From contig NZ_KI421424.1 in the NCBI RefSeq assembly GCF_000472285.1, positions 124,442-165,211 on the forward strand: a stretch of DNA of 40,770 nucleotides, given 5' to 3'. This stretch comes from Desulfuromonas sp. TF (GTDB lineage: Bacteria > Desulfobacterota > Desulfuromonadia > Desulfuromonadales > ATBO01). This document shows, piece after piece, positions 25,033 through 34,615 of the stretch. The notes beneath the pieces were generated by a model. It was given only the letters and a program-made list of their open reading frames with translations, had not been told where the DNA came from and made no database searches. Numbering within the stretch: position 1 is the first letter of the stretch; each line of letters opens with the position of its first letter. Both the position numbers and the translations under genes were made by a program.

Positions 25033-25040
25033 ATCTTCCG

Positions 25041-25067
25041 TTAGCACTCCCTCCCCTGGAGTGCTAA
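25041..25067. promoter_or_regulatory. CIRCE operator (HrcA binding site)
   Basis: TTAGCACTC at 25041-25049 and GAGTGCTAA at 25059-25067 are perfect inverted 9-mers separated by 9 bases, exactly the CIRCE consensus. It lies at the predicted transcription start, where HrcA would block transcription when chaperones are in excess. Confidence 0.97.
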
Positions 25068-25119
25068 GATTTTTCGACGGCCGGATTTTCCGGCTTGAGT
25101 TTTTTGGGGCGGTGAAGCG

Positions 25120-26160
25120 ATGAGCGAAGAGCTCAACGAAAGAAGTCGCCGGATTCTCGAGGCCATCATCGAGGACTACATCGGCACCGCCGAGCCGATC
25201 GGTTCACGGGCCGTGACCCGGCGGCATCATCTCAGCCTTTCTCCCGCCACGGTGCGCAACGTCATGGCCGATCTGGAGGAGATGGGATATCTCATCTCAC
25301 CCCATACTTCGGCCGGACGGGTGCCCACGGAAAAGGGATATCGCTTCTATGTCGATTCGCTTCTACGGGTCGGGCCGCTGACATCCCAGCAGCAGAAGAA
25401 GATCGAAGACTATTATTGCCGCAAGGGCATGCAGGCGGAAGAGCGGTTGCGGGAGGCGGGAAAAGTGCTCTCCGCCATCTCCAGATACACGGGGATCGTC
25501 ATGGCTCCCCGCTTTACCACAACGGTTTTTCGTCAGATCGAATTCATCCGGCTATCCCAGGGGAGAATTCTGGTTGTTTTTGTCTCCCGCTCGGGGTTGG
25601 TCCAGAACAAGATCATCGAAATCGACGAAGACATCGCCCCGCGGGAGCTGGAGCAGATTTCCGCTTATCTGAACCACACCCTCGGGGGACTCACCATCCA
25701 GCAGGTGAAGGAGCGGATCATTGAGGAGATGGCTAAGGAGAAAGCCCTCTATGACAAGCTTCTTCAGCGGGCTCTCAAACTTTCCCAGGAGGTTTTCCAG
25801 GAGGAAGCCGGGGAGCAGGTCTTCATCGAAGGGGCTTCGAACATTCTCGATCAGCCTGAGTTTGCCGATCTGGAACGGATGAAAAGGCTGTTTCGGACCT
25901 TCGAACAGAAAAGCCTTCTGGTGGAGCTGCTCGATAAGAGCCAGAGCGCCGAGGGAGTGAATATTTTTATCGGAAGCGACACGGAGTACAGCGGGATTTC
26001 CGGCTGCAGTCTGGTAACATCTACCTATTCCAGCAGTCGCGGAACCATCGGTTCCCTGGGCGTCATCGGCCCAACCCGCATGCCCTATTCGGTGGTAATC
26101 CCCATCGTCGATTACACGGCGCGGCTGCTCAGTCAGATTCTGGAACACGATTCGGAATAG
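25120..26160 (+). CDS. hrcA: Heat-shock repressor HrcA
   Basis: The 346-residue protein represses chaperone genes by binding CIRCE. It has an N-terminal winged helix (RSRRILEAIIEDYIGTAEPIGSRAV, shown in pieces by the family motif IGSRAVTRRHHLSLSPATVRN), a dimerisation segment and a GAF-like C-terminal domain (IFIGSDTEYSGISGCSLVTSTY). The start ATG follows a GGTGAAG site. It is the first gene after its own operator, so it is autoregulated. Confidence 0.96.
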   Translation: MSEELNERSRRILEAIIEDYIGTAEPIGSRAVTRRHHLSLSPATVRNVMADLEEMGYLISPHTSAGRVPTEKGYRFYVDSLLRVGPLTSQQQKKIEDYYCRKGMQAEERLREAGKVLSAISRYTGIVMAPRFTTTVFRQIEFIRLSQGRILVVFVSRSGLVQNKIIEIDEDIAPRELEQISAYLNHTLGGLTIQQVKERIIEEMAKEKALYDKLLQRALKLSQEVFQEEAGEQVFIEGASNILDQPEFADLERMKRLFRTFEQKSLLVELLDKSQSAEGVNIFIGSDTEYSGISGCSLVTSTYSSSRGTIGSLGVIGPTRMPYSVVIPIVDYTARLLSQILEHDSE

Positions 26161-26187
26161 ACCCTAAAAAGACAGGAGATTTGAAGA

Positions 26188-26802
26188 TTGCCTAAAAAGA
26201 AGAAGGAACAAGAAAATATCCCCTCGGCAGAAGGGGGAGCGCCGCAAGAGCTGAATGTAAAGGGAACCCGGGAAAAAGAAGGCGTCGAGGGCGAGGCCGG
26301 CGAGGGGCCTTCGCTGGAAGAGCAACTGGCCGCCAGCGTGGAAGAGGCGAAGAAGAACTGGGATCTTTACCTGCGCGAAAGGGCCGATCTGGAAAATTTC
26401 CGCAAGCGGGCGCAGCGCGACAAGGAAGATCTGGCCCGCTTCGCCAACGAAAAATTTCTCCGGGAGATACTGCCGGTGCTGGACAACCTGGAGCGGGCCG
26501 TCGACCATGCCCGTCAGAATCAGGGCGGCGGCGAAGGGCTGCTCGAAGGTGTGGAGATGACCCTCAACCAGCTCCAGCGGGTTCTGGAAAAGTTCGGCGC
26601 TACTCCCTTCGAATCGGTGGGGACGGCATTCGATCCTTCGCGGCACGAGGCCATCGGGCATGTGGAAAGCGCGGAACATGCGCCGAATATGGTCGCGCAG
26701 GAACTGCAGAAGGGTTATCTTCTCAGCGATCGACTGCTGCGGCCCGCCATGGTGATGGTGGCCAAGCCTGCTGCCGAGCCGAAAAAAGAGGAGCGCGGCT
26801 GA
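26188..26802 (+). CDS. grpE: Nucleotide exchange factor GrpE
   Basis: The 204-residue co-chaperone promotes ADP release from DnaK. Its N-terminal region is acidic and probably disordered. A long coiled coil (about residues 45-110; LYLRERADLENFRKRAQRD) and the C-terminal beta domain (DPSRHEAIGHVES ... GYLLSDRLLRPAMVMVA) follow. The start is TTG at 26188, supported by AGGAGA just upstream and by the usual short basic start PKKKK. It lies 27 bases after hrcA. Confidence 0.94.
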   Translation: MPKKKKEQENIPSAEGGAPQELNVKGTREKEGVEGEAGEGPSLEEQLAASVEEAKKNWDLYLRERADLENFRKRAQRDKEDLARFANEKFLREILPVLDNLERAVDHARQNQGGGEGLLEGVEMTLNQLQRVLEKFGATPFESVGTAFDPSRHEAIGHVESAEHAPNMVAQELQKGYLLSDRLLRPAMVMVAKPAAEPKKEERG

Positions 26803-26858
26803 CCGCTGCTTACGGATAAGTTAAAAAACGAAACCAGGAACAAAGGAGGATATAGATC

Positions 26859-28763
26859 ATGGGTAAAGTCATCGGAATCGACCTCGGCACCACCAATTCC
26901 TGCGTCGCCGTGATGGAAGGGGGGGAACCCGTCGTTATCGCCAACGCCGAAGGATCCCGCACCACTCCCTCCATGGTGGCCTTCACCGAGAGCGGTGAAC
27001 GTCTGGTGGGACAGCAGGCCAAGCGCCAGGGGGTAACTAATCCCGAGAACACTCTCTACGCGATCAAGCGCCTGATCGGCCGCAAGTTCGATTCGGACGC
27101 CGTGCGCAAGGACATCCAGATCAGCCCCTTCAAGATCATCAAGGCCGACAACGGGGATGCCTGGGTCGAGACGCGAGGGAAGAAGTTCAGCCCCTCCGAA
27201 ATCTCGGCCATGATCCTGCAGAAGATGAAGCAGACCGCCGAGGACTACCTGGGTGAGGAAGTCACCGACGCCGTGATCACGGTGCCGGCCTACTTCAACG
27301 ATTCCCAACGCCAGGCGACCAAGGACGCCGGCAAGATCTCCGGCCTCAATGTGCTGCGGATCATCAATGAGCCTACCGCCGCATCCCTGGCCTACGGCCT
27401 GGATAAGAAAAAAGAGGAAAAAGTTGCCGTATTCGACCTCGGCGGAGGCACTTTCGACATTTCCATCCTGGAGCTCGGTGAGGGGGTGTTCGAGGTCAAG
27501 TCGACCAACGGCGACACCTTCCTGGGCGGCGAGGACTTCGACCAGCGCATCATCGACTATGTCGCCGACGAGTTCAAGAAGGAGCAGGGAATCGACCTGA
27601 GAAGCGACAAGATGGCTCTGCAGCGTTTGAAGGAGACGGCGGAGAAGGCCAAGTGCGAGCTTTCCTCCTCCATGGAGACCGACATCAACCTCCCCTTCAT
27701 CACCGCCGATCAGACTGGGCCCAAACATCTCAACATCAAGCTGACCCGGGCCAAGCTCGAGAGCCTTTGCGCCGATCTGCTCGACCAACTGGTCCAGCCC
27801 TGCAAGACCGCACTCAAGGACGCCGGGCTCTCCCCTTCCGACGTCGACGAGGTCATCCTGGTCGGCGGGATGACCCGCATGCCGGCCGTGCAGAAGAGGG
27901 TGCAGGACATCTTCGGCAAGGTTCCCCACAAAGGGGTGAACCCCGATGAAGTGGTGGCCATCGGCGCCGCCATCCAGGCCGGCGTCCTCAAGGGGGAAGT
28001 CAAGGATGTGCTTCTCCTCGACGTCACCCCGCTGTCTCTGGGGATCGAGACCCTGGGCGGTGTAATGACCAAGCTGATCGAAAAAAATACCACCATCCCC
28101 TGCAAGAAGAGCCAGGTCTTCTCCACCGCCGCCGACAACCAGCCGGCCGTGTCGGTCCACGTTCTGCAGGGAGAGCGAGAAATGGCGCCCGACAACAAGA
28201 CCATCGGCCGCTTCGAGCTGGTGGGCATACCGTCAGCGCCCCGGGGCGTGCCGCAGATCGAGGTCACCTTCGATATCGACGCCAACGGCATTCTCCATGT
28301 CTCGGCCAAGGATCTCGGCACCGGCAAGGAGCAGTCGATCCGCATTACCGCCTCTTCCGGCCTCTCCGAGGAGGAGATCGAGAAGATGGTCAAGGACGCC
28401 GAGGCCCATGCCGTCGAGGACAAGAAGAAGCGCGAACTGATCGAGGTCCGAAACCAGGCCGACGGCCTAGTCTACACCACTGAGAAGTCCCTCTCCGAAC
28501 ACGGCGGGCAGGTCGATGAGGAAACCAGGAAAAATATCCAGGCCGCTATGGAAGACCTGAAAAAAGCCATGGAAGGAGACAGCGCCGAGGAGATCAAGGC
28601 CAAGACCGAGGAACTCGCCAAAGCCTCTCACAAGCTGGCCGAAGCCATTTACGCCAAGGCCCAGACGGCCGAAAGTGAAGCTGGTGCCCAGCCGGAAGGA
28701 GCGGCCAAGAGTGAAGACGTAGTCGAGGCCGAATTCGAGGAAGTCGATGAGGATAAGAAGTAA
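26859..28763 (+). CDS. dnaK: Molecular chaperone DnaK (Hsp70)
   Basis: The 634-residue chaperone has the N-terminal ATPase domain ([43 protein letters not shown]), a substrate-binding domain from about residue 385 and a helical lid. It ends in an acidic tail ([10 protein letters not shown]), as in other bacterial DnaK proteins. AAAGGAGG directly precedes ATG 26859. It follows grpE by 56 bases. Confidence 0.98.
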   Translation: MGKVIGIDLGTTNSCVAVMEGGEPVVIANAEGSRTTPSMVAFTESGERLVGQQAKRQGVTNPENTLYAIKRLIGRKFDSDAVRKDIQISPFKIIKADNGDAWVETRGKKFSPSEISAMILQKMKQTAEDYLGEEVTDAVITVPAYFNDSQRQATKDAGKISGLNVLRIINEPTAASLAYGLDKKKEEKVAVFDLGGGTFDISILELGEGVFEVKSTNGDTFLGGEDFDQRIIDYVADEFKKEQGIDLRSDKMALQRLKETAEKAKCELSSSMETDINLPFITADQTGPKHLNIKLTRAKLESLCADLLDQLVQPCKTALKDAGLSPSDVDEVILVGGMTRMPAVQKRVQDIFGKVPHKGVNPDEVVAIGAAIQAGVLKGEVKDVLLLDVTPLSLGIETLGGVMTKLIEKNTTIPCKKSQVFSTAADNQPAVSVHVLQGEREMAPDNKTIGRFELVGIPSAPRGVPQIEVTFDIDANGILHVSAKDLGTGKEQSIRITASSGLSEEEIEKMVKDAEAHAVEDKKKRELIEVRNQADGLVYTTEKSLSEHGGQVDEETRKNIQAAMEDLKKAMEGDSAEEIKAKTEELAKASHKLAEAIYAKAQTAESEAGAQPEGAAKSEDVVEAEFEEVDEDKK

Positions 28764-28769
28764 TTCATA

Positions 28770-28850
28770 CAGGCAAAAGGCCTGAGGGCTGAAAAACCGG
28801 CTGAGGGCGAAAGGCTAAGGGGAATAAAACCCTTTAGCCTTTTGCCTATT
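28770..28850. repeat. Intergenic hairpin repeat between dnaK and dnaJ (AAAGGCTAAGGG family)
   Basis: GGCGAAAGGCTAAGGG (28806-28821) pairs with CCCTTTAGCCTTTTGCC (28830-28846), with one bulged base and one wobble, across an A-rich loop. The upstream bases (GGCAAAAGG, GAGGGCTGA, GGCTGAGGG) are degenerate copies of the same word. The T tract is poor. It could lower dnaJ expression relative to dnaK. I remember similar repeats between genes in related genomes. Confidence 0.6.
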
Positions 28851-28894
28851 GCCCCGAGTCCATTTTTTACCCTGTTTATTGAAGGAAATTTATT

Positions 28895-30013
28895 TTGGCA
28901 AACGGCAGCAAGCGGGACTATTATGAAGTGCTGGAGGTCAACCGGAACGCCAGCGAAACGGAAATAAAGAAGGCCTACCGGCGCAAGGCCCTGCAGTTTC
29001 ATCCGGACAAAAATCCAGGGGACAAGGAAGCCGAAGAAAAGTTCAAAGAGCTCTCCGAAGCCTACGCTGTACTCTCCGACGGGCAGAAGCGGGCCACTTA
29101 CGACCAGTTCGGGCATGCGGGACTGGGCGGAGGCGGGTTCACTTCCGAGGGCTTCGGTTTCGGCGGCAGTCCATTCGAGGATATCTTCGGAGACATTTTC
29201 GGCGATATTTTCGGGGGCGGCGGAGCCCGCAGGGGACGGGGGAGACGCGGGGACGACCTGCGGTACAACCTTAATATCTCCTTCGAAGAGGCAGCCTTCG
29301 GTCTGGAAACCAAGGTCCAGATCCCCCGCCACCACCCTTGCGAGGCATGCGCCGGTTCCGGGGCGAAGAAGGGAACGAGTCCGAAGACCTGTCCCACTTG
29401 CAGGGGGGCCGGTCAGGTTCGCTACCAGCAGGGGTTCTTCTCACTGACCCGGCCCTGTCCGGACTGTGCCGGCGAAGGCAGGGTGATTGAAAACCCCTGT
29501 CCGGAGTGCCGTGGGACCGGAAGGGTGCGGAGCAAGAAATCAATCTCCCTTAAAATCCCGGCAGGGGTCGAAACGGGGAACCGCCTCAAGCTCTCCGGCG
29601 AAGGAGAAGCGGGAACCCAAGGGGGGCCTCCTGGCGACCTCTATGTCGTCATCAGTGTAAAGGAACACCCTCTTTTTCAGCGGGAAGGCCAGGACGTGAT
29701 CTGCGAGATTCCCGTCTCCTTTCCCCAGGCCGCCCTCGGGTGCGAATTCGAGGTTCCCACCCTGGAAGGGAAGGTCAAGCTGAAGGTTCCGGCCGGCACC
29801 CAGTCCGGCAAGGTGCTGAAGCTCTCCGGCAAAGGAATTCCCAACCTCCAGGGTTACGGACGCGGCGATCAACTGGTGGTGATCCGTGTGGAAACTCCCA
29901 CGCGGCTCACTTCCCGTCAGAAGGAGCTTCTTGAGGAATTCGCGCAGGAAGGTGGGGATACCCATCCACTGGGCAAGAGCTTCTTCGACAAGGTCAAGGA
30001 AATGTTCGGATAA
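28895..30013 (+). CDS. dnaJ: Chaperone protein DnaJ (Hsp40)
   Basis: The 372-residue co-chaperone stimulates DnaK. The J domain is at residues 7-75 with HPD at 36-38. A Gly/Phe-rich linker follows, then four CxxCxGxG zinc-binding repeats at about 148-210 ([32 protein letters not shown]) and the C-terminal peptide-binding domains. The start is TTG at 28895, preceded by GAAGGAAA. It is separated from dnaK by the hairpin repeat. Confidence 0.96.
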   Translation: MANGSKRDYYEVLEVNRNASETEIKKAYRRKALQFHPDKNPGDKEAEEKFKELSEAYAVLSDGQKRATYDQFGHAGLGGGGFTSEGFGFGGSPFEDIFGDIFGDIFGGGGARRGRGRRGDDLRYNLNISFEEAAFGLETKVQIPRHHPCEACAGSGAKKGTSPKTCPTCRGAGQVRYQQGFFSLTRPCPDCAGEGRVIENPCPECRGTGRVRSKKSISLKIPAGVETGNRLKLSGEGEAGTQGGPPGDLYVVISVKEHPLFQREGQDVICEIPVSFPQAALGCEFEVPTLEGKVKLKVPAGTQSGKVLKLSGKGIPNLQGYGRGDQLVVIRVETPTRLTSRQKELLEEFAQEGGDTHPLGKSFFDKVKEMFG

Positions 30014-30043
30014 GCCGATCAATCCCTTGAAGCGGGAGAAATA

Positions 30044-31966
30044 ATGAAGCGCTTTGTTTGTTTTTGGCTGTTGTTTTTGTCTGCCGGGTTCTGTTTTTCG
30101 GCCCCGGCGCTTTCGGCTGCCGAATTCAGCTTCGGTCGCCAAAGTGGAGCGCTCGCTCAGGAGTCGGCCCTGCAGGAGGGCATCGACCTGCATGCGGCCG
30201 GCGAATTCGAGGAGGCGATTTCCCGGCTGCACAGCTTTCTTGTCCGTTTCCCCGAGTCCCCCCTTCTTCCCCGAGCCTATCTCTATCTCGCCCGCATCTT
30301 CCATGAACAGGGACAGCCCGAAAAGGCGCTCCTTTACCTGGACCGTATTCAGCCCGCGCAGCGGGGACCGGAGGCACAGCTGATCAGAGGCGTATCCCTG
30401 GTGCAGACCGGTTCGGCCGGCGAGGGAATGGCCATTCTTCGTTCTCTGGAAGAAAAAACATTGGGTGGGGACGATCAGGTGACGCGCCTTGTCGCCCTGG
30501 CCAAGGGGGCCGTTCAACTGGACCTTCCCCTGCAGGCGCTGGTTTTTCTCCATCAGGGGTACTCCCTGGGATACGGCGTGGAGGGAGAAGCGATTCAGCA
30601 GCAGGCCCATTCGATTCTGGTTGAAAAGCTGACCGATCTGGAACTCGCCGAGGCCGGATTCATGTTCCAAGGAACCTCCTTTGGCGCCGATGCGGTACTG
30701 CAGCAGGCGCAGCGCGCCTTGGCCAGAAACGAGGAGGCGGCGGCCCTGCGGCTGGTCGAGTCGGCCCTCGCAACTACGGCTCCCTTCTTCTATCGTGATC
30801 AGGCCGTTGCTCTCTGGGAGCGTCTTACCGGCGAGACATGGCTGCGGCGCGCCATCGGTGTGGTTCTCCCCCAATCCGGCCGTTTTGCCGCCTTTGGTGA
30901 GCTGGTCCGCCGCGGGATGGAGCTGGCGCAGCAGATCTATAATGCCAACAATCCCCCCGTCCGGTTTCTGTTCCGGGACAGCGGCGCCGATCCTGAAACG
31001 TGCGCCCGCACGGTTTCCGAATTGGCCAACCGGGACCGAGTCATGGCGATAGCCGGTCCTCTCACCGGAGGCGCCGCCGTTGCCGCCGCCGAGCGAGCCC
31101 AGCAGGAACGCGTTCCCCTTCTGACCATCTCTCCGCGGGAGGGTCTGCCTTTGATGGGAGAATTCGTCTTTCGCAACAGCCTGACCAGTCGTTTGCAGGC
31201 CAGGGCTCTGGCCCGCTATGCAGTTGAGGAAAAGGGGATGACCGGCTTCGGCGTACTTTATCCCGACAACAAACTCGGACGGGAGTTGACCGAGCTGTTC
31301 GCCGCCGAAGTCCTGAAGCGGGGTGGGCTGGTGGTGGCTCGGCAGAAGTATGCCGAAGATGCCACCGATTTCCGCCGCCAGATCAGGCTGCTCAAGGGCG
31401 AGGACCCTGATGCGCCTTTGGAGGAGAACACTCCGAAAACCGAGGAGGAACAACAGAAAGAGCTGACCCGACCCGATGTGCAGGCTTTACCGTCTGTGAA
31501 TTTCGATGCCCTGTTTATTCCCGATTACGCCGAGCGGGTCGGACTCATCGCCCCGCAGCTGGCTTATTACGGCATCGAGGATCTCCCTCTGCTGGGGATC
31601 AACGGCTGGAATTCGCCCGAACTCGTCCGCGTCGCCGGGCGATTCGTTGAGGGAGCCGTCTTCGTGGACGGATTTTTCCGCTACAGTCCCTATCCCTTCG
31701 TGGAGGAGTTCGTCAACCGTTATTTCGAAAAATACGGCGAAGAGCCCTCCATCCTCGAAGCTCAGGGTTTCGACGCGGCCAACATCCTTCTCACCCTGCT
31801 GAACCGCCCCGAGGTCCGGTCCCGAGAGGCCCTGCGCCTCTCCCTGGCCCAACTCAAGAACTACCCCGGCGTCACCGGCGGCACGACGTTCAACCTGCAG
31901 GGGGACGCAGATAAGGTCCTCTTTCTCCTGCAGATCCAGAACGGGAACGTTGTCCAGATCAATTGA
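30044..31966 (+). CDS. TPR plus periplasmic-binding-fold protein (penicillin-binding protein activator/LpoA-like)
   Basis: The 640-residue exported protein has a signal peptide (residues 1-25, cleavage near ALSAA-EF; no lipobox). A TPR-rich helical part follows (about 35-240: EEAISRLHSFLVRFPESPLLPRAYLYLARIF in repeats). Then a LivK-like type I binding fold runs from about 265 to the end (IGVVLPQSGRFAAFGELVRRGMELA; VMAIAGPLTGG; GVLYPDNKLG). The same domain order occurs in LpoA, which activates penicillin-binding protein 1A; LpoA is a lipoprotein, whereas this lacks the cysteine. A transport-related ligand role is the alternative. It starts 30 bases after dnaJ. Confidence 0.8.
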   Translation: MKRFVCFWLLFLSAGFCFSAPALSAAEFSFGRQSGALAQESALQEGIDLHAAGEFEEAISRLHSFLVRFPESPLLPRAYLYLARIFHEQGQPEKALLYLDRIQPAQRGPEAQLIRGVSLVQTGSAGEGMAILRSLEEKTLGGDDQVTRLVALAKGAVQLDLPLQALVFLHQGYSLGYGVEGEAIQQQAHSILVEKLTDLELAEAGFMFQGTSFGADAVLQQAQRALARNEEAAALRLVESALATTAPFFYRDQAVALWERLTGETWLRRAIGVVLPQSGRFAAFGELVRRGMELAQQIYNANNPPVRFLFRDSGADPETCARTVSELANRDRVMAIAGPLTGGAAVAAAERAQQERVPLLTISPREGLPLMGEFVFRNSLTSRLQARALARYAVEEKGMTGFGVLYPDNKLGRELTELFAAEVLKRGGLVVARQKYAEDATDFRRQIRLLKGEDPDAPLEENTPKTEEEQQKELTRPDVQALPSVNFDALFIPDYAERVGLIAPQLAYYGIEDLPLLGINGWNSPELVRVAGRFVEGAVFVDGFFRYSPYPFVEEFVNRYFEKYGEEPSILEAQGFDAANILLTLLNRPEVRSREALRLSLAQLKNYPGVTGGTTFNLQGDADKVLFLLQIQNGNVVQIN

Positions 31967-31983
31967 ATTGGGTCACAATGGAC

Positions 31984-32020
31984 AGAACGCCTCCGGACCT
32001 TATGCAGTCGGAGGCGTTCT
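31984..32020. terminator. Strong hairpin between convergent genes (likely bidirectional terminator)
   Basis: AGAACGCCTCCG (31984-31995) and CGGAGGCGTTCT (32009-32020) are perfect 12-base inverted repeats with a 13-base loop. They lie 18 bases after the TPR/binding-protein stop and 28 before the end of the convergent panE-like gene. No long T tract follows on either strand, so termination may be factor-aided. Confidence 0.7.
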
Positions 32021-32048
32021 AATGGGATTATTGCCGGAGGCAATGCGA

Positions 32049-32969
32049 TCACCGGTTCTCCCACGCCTCCAGCAGAGCATGCAGCATTCTCACCCGTACC
32101 ATCTCCACCCCCTTTTCCTCCGCCATCCGCAGTGGAATCCCGTAGATCGACTCCAGTTCCAGCGGTCGTCCCTCGAGCCGGTCGAGCATCATGCTGGGGC
32201 GGTAATCGCCCATAGGCTCGGTCAGCTCGAACATGCGGGAGATGAAGGAGACGGCGTCGATCGGCTCGGAGAGCCCCTGGGCATTGGCTGCCCGGATCAC
32301 TTCGGCCATGATTTCGGTTGCTTGGCGGCGTGTGGGCGGATGGGCCAGGAGGCGGTCGGTAGTCAGGCCCGTGAGGGCGCTCAGGCCGTTGAAGGGAATG
32401 TTCCACACCAGCTTTTCCCAGCGGGCCTTCATGAGGTCGGCAACCGCTTCGCATGGAACTCCGGCTGAATTGAACAGCCCCGCGACGATACCGGCCCGTC
32501 CGGAAAGGCCTCTGCCGAATTCGCCCAGGCGGATCGCTCCCTGTCCCAGATGATGGACCGTTCCCGGCTCCCCCCGGTTGGCGCAGAGAAACGCCACGCC
32601 TCCCATCACGCGACCGGTGCCGAAGGCCGCAGCCAGGACCTCCTCGTTCCCCAGCCCGTTCTGCAGGGTGAGCAGAGCTGTCTTCTTGCCCACCAGGGGC
32701 CGGACGAGATCCACCATCCGGCTGTTATCGAAGGTCTTGAGGCCGATCAGAACCAAGTCGGCCTCTCCCATATCCGCTGAATCCTGAAAGCACGAAACCG
32801 CGTCGAGGTGAAAATCTCCGCCTGGGGAGGTGACGTGCAGGCCTCCGGCGGAAACGGCCTGGAAATCGCGGCGAAGGAGGAATTCTACTTCCTGGCCGGA
32901 ACGGCGCAGCATGGCGCCGTAGTACAGCCCCAGAGCGCCGGCACCGATAACGGCGATATGCATCTTCAT
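32049..32969 (-). CDS. panE: 2-dehydropantoate 2-reductase family protein (PanE/ApbA)
   Basis: The 306-residue NADPH-dependent enzyme of the PanE family reduces ketopantoate to pantoate in coenzyme A synthesis. The Rossmann motif IAVIGAGALGLYYG begins the protein. LIGLKTFD, LLTLQNGLGNEE and KLVWNIPFNGLSALTG are the substrate and catalytic regions; K (WEKLVWN) and N are the usual catalytic residues. ATG 32969 is preferred over ATG 33017, which adds 16 residues before the fold. Some PanE relatives act on other 2-keto acids, so the symbol is tentative. Confidence 0.85.
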   Translation of the reverse strand: MKMHIAVIGAGALGLYYGAMLRRSGQEVEFLLRRDFQAVSAGGLHVTSPGGDFHLDAVSCFQDSADMGEADLVLIGLKTFDNSRMVDLVRPLVGKKTALLTLQNGLGNEEVLAAAFGTGRVMGGVAFLCANRGEPGTVHHLGQGAIRLGEFGRGLSGRAGIVAGLFNSAGVPCEAVADLMKARWEKLVWNIPFNGLSALTGLTTDRLLAHPPTRRQATEIMAEVIRAANAQGLSEPIDAVSFISRMFELTEPMGDYRPSMMLDRLEGRPLELESIYGIPLRMAEEKGVEMVRVRMLHALLEAWENR

Positions 32970-33185
32970 CTTCCCAACCACTCCTCGATTTCTTCTTGTC
33001 TGAGAGGGAGGATTCAATTCACTTCGGGCCGCAGTCGCAAACGGCGTTGATAATGGAGGACATGGCGATTCCTTTCAGCCGGTTAAGCGGACGGTTAAGC
33101 GAAAAATAATAACATAAGGCTTTTCGGCAAGTCAGGTGAAAAAAGCATCTCGATGGCTAAGTCCTTGTAAAATGGGCTATTGACC

Positions 33186-33214
33186 TTGACGAAAGGCCGA
33201 TGACGTGATATTCT
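33186..33214 (+). promoter_or_regulatory. Sigma70 promoter of the carD gene
   Basis: TTGACG (33186-33191), a 17-base spacer and TATTCT (33209-33214) fit a sigma70 promoter. A start near 33221 would leave a leader of about 20 bases before ATG 33242, which has a strong AAAAGGAGG ribosome site. Confidence 0.65.
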
Positions 33215-33241
33215 ATATTAATGCAAAAGGAGGCAAAACCC

Positions 33242-33724
33242 ATGTATAAAATTGGCGACATGGCTGTATACCCGACCCAAGGCGTTGGAATAATCGAGGC
33301 TATCGAAGCCAAAGAGTTCTCCGGTGAAAAGCATGAGTTCTACATCCTGCGCATTGTTGACAGCGACATGACCATTATGATTCCGGTGGACAATGCCTTG
33401 CAGGTCGGAATGCGCAACCTGATCGACAAGGATCGGGTGGCAGCGATTTACGATATCCTTGAGGAAAAACAGGAAAACGGCAACGCCATAGCTTCCTGGA
33501 GCCGGAGGCAGCGAGAGTACAACGAAAAGATCAGATCCGGCGACCTGTTCGAAGTTGCCGAGGTTCTCAGGGAATTGTACCTCATCAAGGAAGGCAAAGA
33601 CCTTTCCTATGGTGAGAAAAAAGTTCTGGATCTGGCCCGCAAGCTTCTGGTGAAGGAAGTTGCCTTGGCCGAAGGGGCAGAAGAGGAACAAGTGGTGAAA
33701 CGGGTCGAGCGTATTTTCAACTAG
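33242..33724 (+). CDS. carD: CarD family transcriptional regulator
   Basis: The 160-residue protein binds RNA polymerase beta through its N-terminal Tudor-like domain (YKIGDMAVYPTQGVGIIEAIEAKEF; residues 1-60) and contacts promoter DNA with a helical C-terminal domain (WSRRQREYNEKI; LYLIKEGKDLSYGEKKVLDLARKLL). It adjusts rRNA and other promoter strength. ATG 33242 has AAAAGGAGG at the proper distance; an in-frame ATG at 33221 is too near the transcription start. CarD next to ispD-ispF is an order I remember from Geobacter-type genomes. Confidence 0.93.
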   Translation: MYKIGDMAVYPTQGVGIIEAIEAKEFSGEKHEFYILRIVDSDMTIMIPVDNALQVGMRNLIDKDRVAAIYDILEEKQENGNAIASWSRRQREYNEKIRSGDLFEVAEVLRELYLIKEGKDLSYGEKKVLDLARKLLVKEVALAEGAEEEQVVKRVERIFN

Positions 33725-33745
33725 ACTCCACACCTCAGTTTTCGT

Positions 33746-33772
33746 GGCCGGGCTATTTCGCCCGGTCTTTTC
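33746..33772 (+). terminator. Rho-independent terminator after carD
   Basis: GGCCGGGC (33746-33753) and GCCCGGTC (33760-33767) form an 8-bp stem, with one wobble, around a 6-base loop. TTTTCC follows. It lies 22 bases after the carD stop. Confidence 0.8.
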
Positions 33773-33868
33773 CGTCTTGTCGCACTAGATTTATCCCCTT
33801 GTTTTCAACTGATTCGCGCCGCCCGGGCCGCGTCTGTTTTCGTGGGGGTCCCTCCCGCTCGGAGTCTC

Positions 33869-34603
33869 ATGAGTGTCACCGTTCTGATCCCCGCCGCCGG
33901 CATGGGGGCCCGCATGGGCGCCTCTGTCAACAAACAGTACCTCCTCCTGGCCGATCGCCCCGTTCTGGCTCATACCCTCGGACTGTTCGACCATCACCCG
34001 TCCATCGATCATATCTTTATCGTTTCTCCTGAAGAGGAAATCGACTACTGTCGTGCCGAGGTGGTGGAGCGTTTCGGTTTCACCAAGATCAGGGATCTCA
34101 TCCCAGGTGGCGCCGAGCGGCAGGATTCAGTGTACAATGGTCTTTCCGCCTGTGCCGCCTCCAACAGCGACATCGTCCTGATCCACGACGGGGTCCGCCC
34201 CTTTTTCCCTTACCATCGCATCAAAGACGTCGTGACCGCCGCCGGGCTAAACGGCGCCTGCGTTGTAGGGGTTCCGGTGAAAGATACCATCAAGGAGGTG
34301 GCGGAGGGGTTGATCCGAAACACGCCCGACAGGCGGCGCCTCTGGCAGGCACAGACTCCGCAGGCTTTTGTCTTCGGCCTCATCCGCGACGCTCACGAGC
34401 GGGCCAGGCAGGAGGGGTTCCGCGGAACCGACGACGCCTCTCTGGTCGAGCGTAATGGCCATCCCGTGGCGATGATTGAAGGCAGCTATCGCAACATCAA
34501 GATCACCACGCCCGAGGACCTGATTCTGGCGGAGGCATTCATCAGGATGCAGATTGAGAATGAAGGGCACGTTTCCGACACCGCTCCCCTCGGGGGCTTT
34601 TGA
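33869..34603 (+). CDS. ispD: 2-C-methyl-D-erythritol 4-phosphate cytidylyltransferase
   Basis: This enzyme of the MEP isoprenoid pathway joins CTP to methylerythritol phosphate. The 244-residue protein has the nucleotide-binding start VLIPAAGMGARMGASVNKQYLLL, with the catalytic Arg and Lys. VLIHDGVRPF and GVPVKDTIKEV are further active-site segments, and TTPEDLILAEA ends it. ATG 33869 has GGAG 4 bases upstream; a GTG at 33842 would add nine untypical residues. It is followed by ispF after 12 bases. Confidence 0.95.
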   Translation: MSVTVLIPAAGMGARMGASVNKQYLLLADRPVLAHTLGLFDHHPSIDHIFIVSPEEEIDYCRAEVVERFGFTKIRDLIPGGAERQDSVYNGLSACAASNSDIVLIHDGVRPFFPYHRIKDVVTAAGLNGACVVGVPVKDTIKEVAEGLIRNTPDRRRLWQAQTPQAFVFGLIRDAHERARQEGFRGTDDASLVERNGHPVAMIEGSYRNIKITTPEDLILAEAFIRMQIENEGHVSDTAPLGGF

Positions 34604-34615
34604 AAGGACGCTTTC

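Noticed and set aside
29540-31453. Minus-strand frame of 637 codons opposite dnaJ and the TPR/binding-fold gene
   Set aside because: It is a shadow frame over two recognisable genes, with no family resemblance and no ribosome site.
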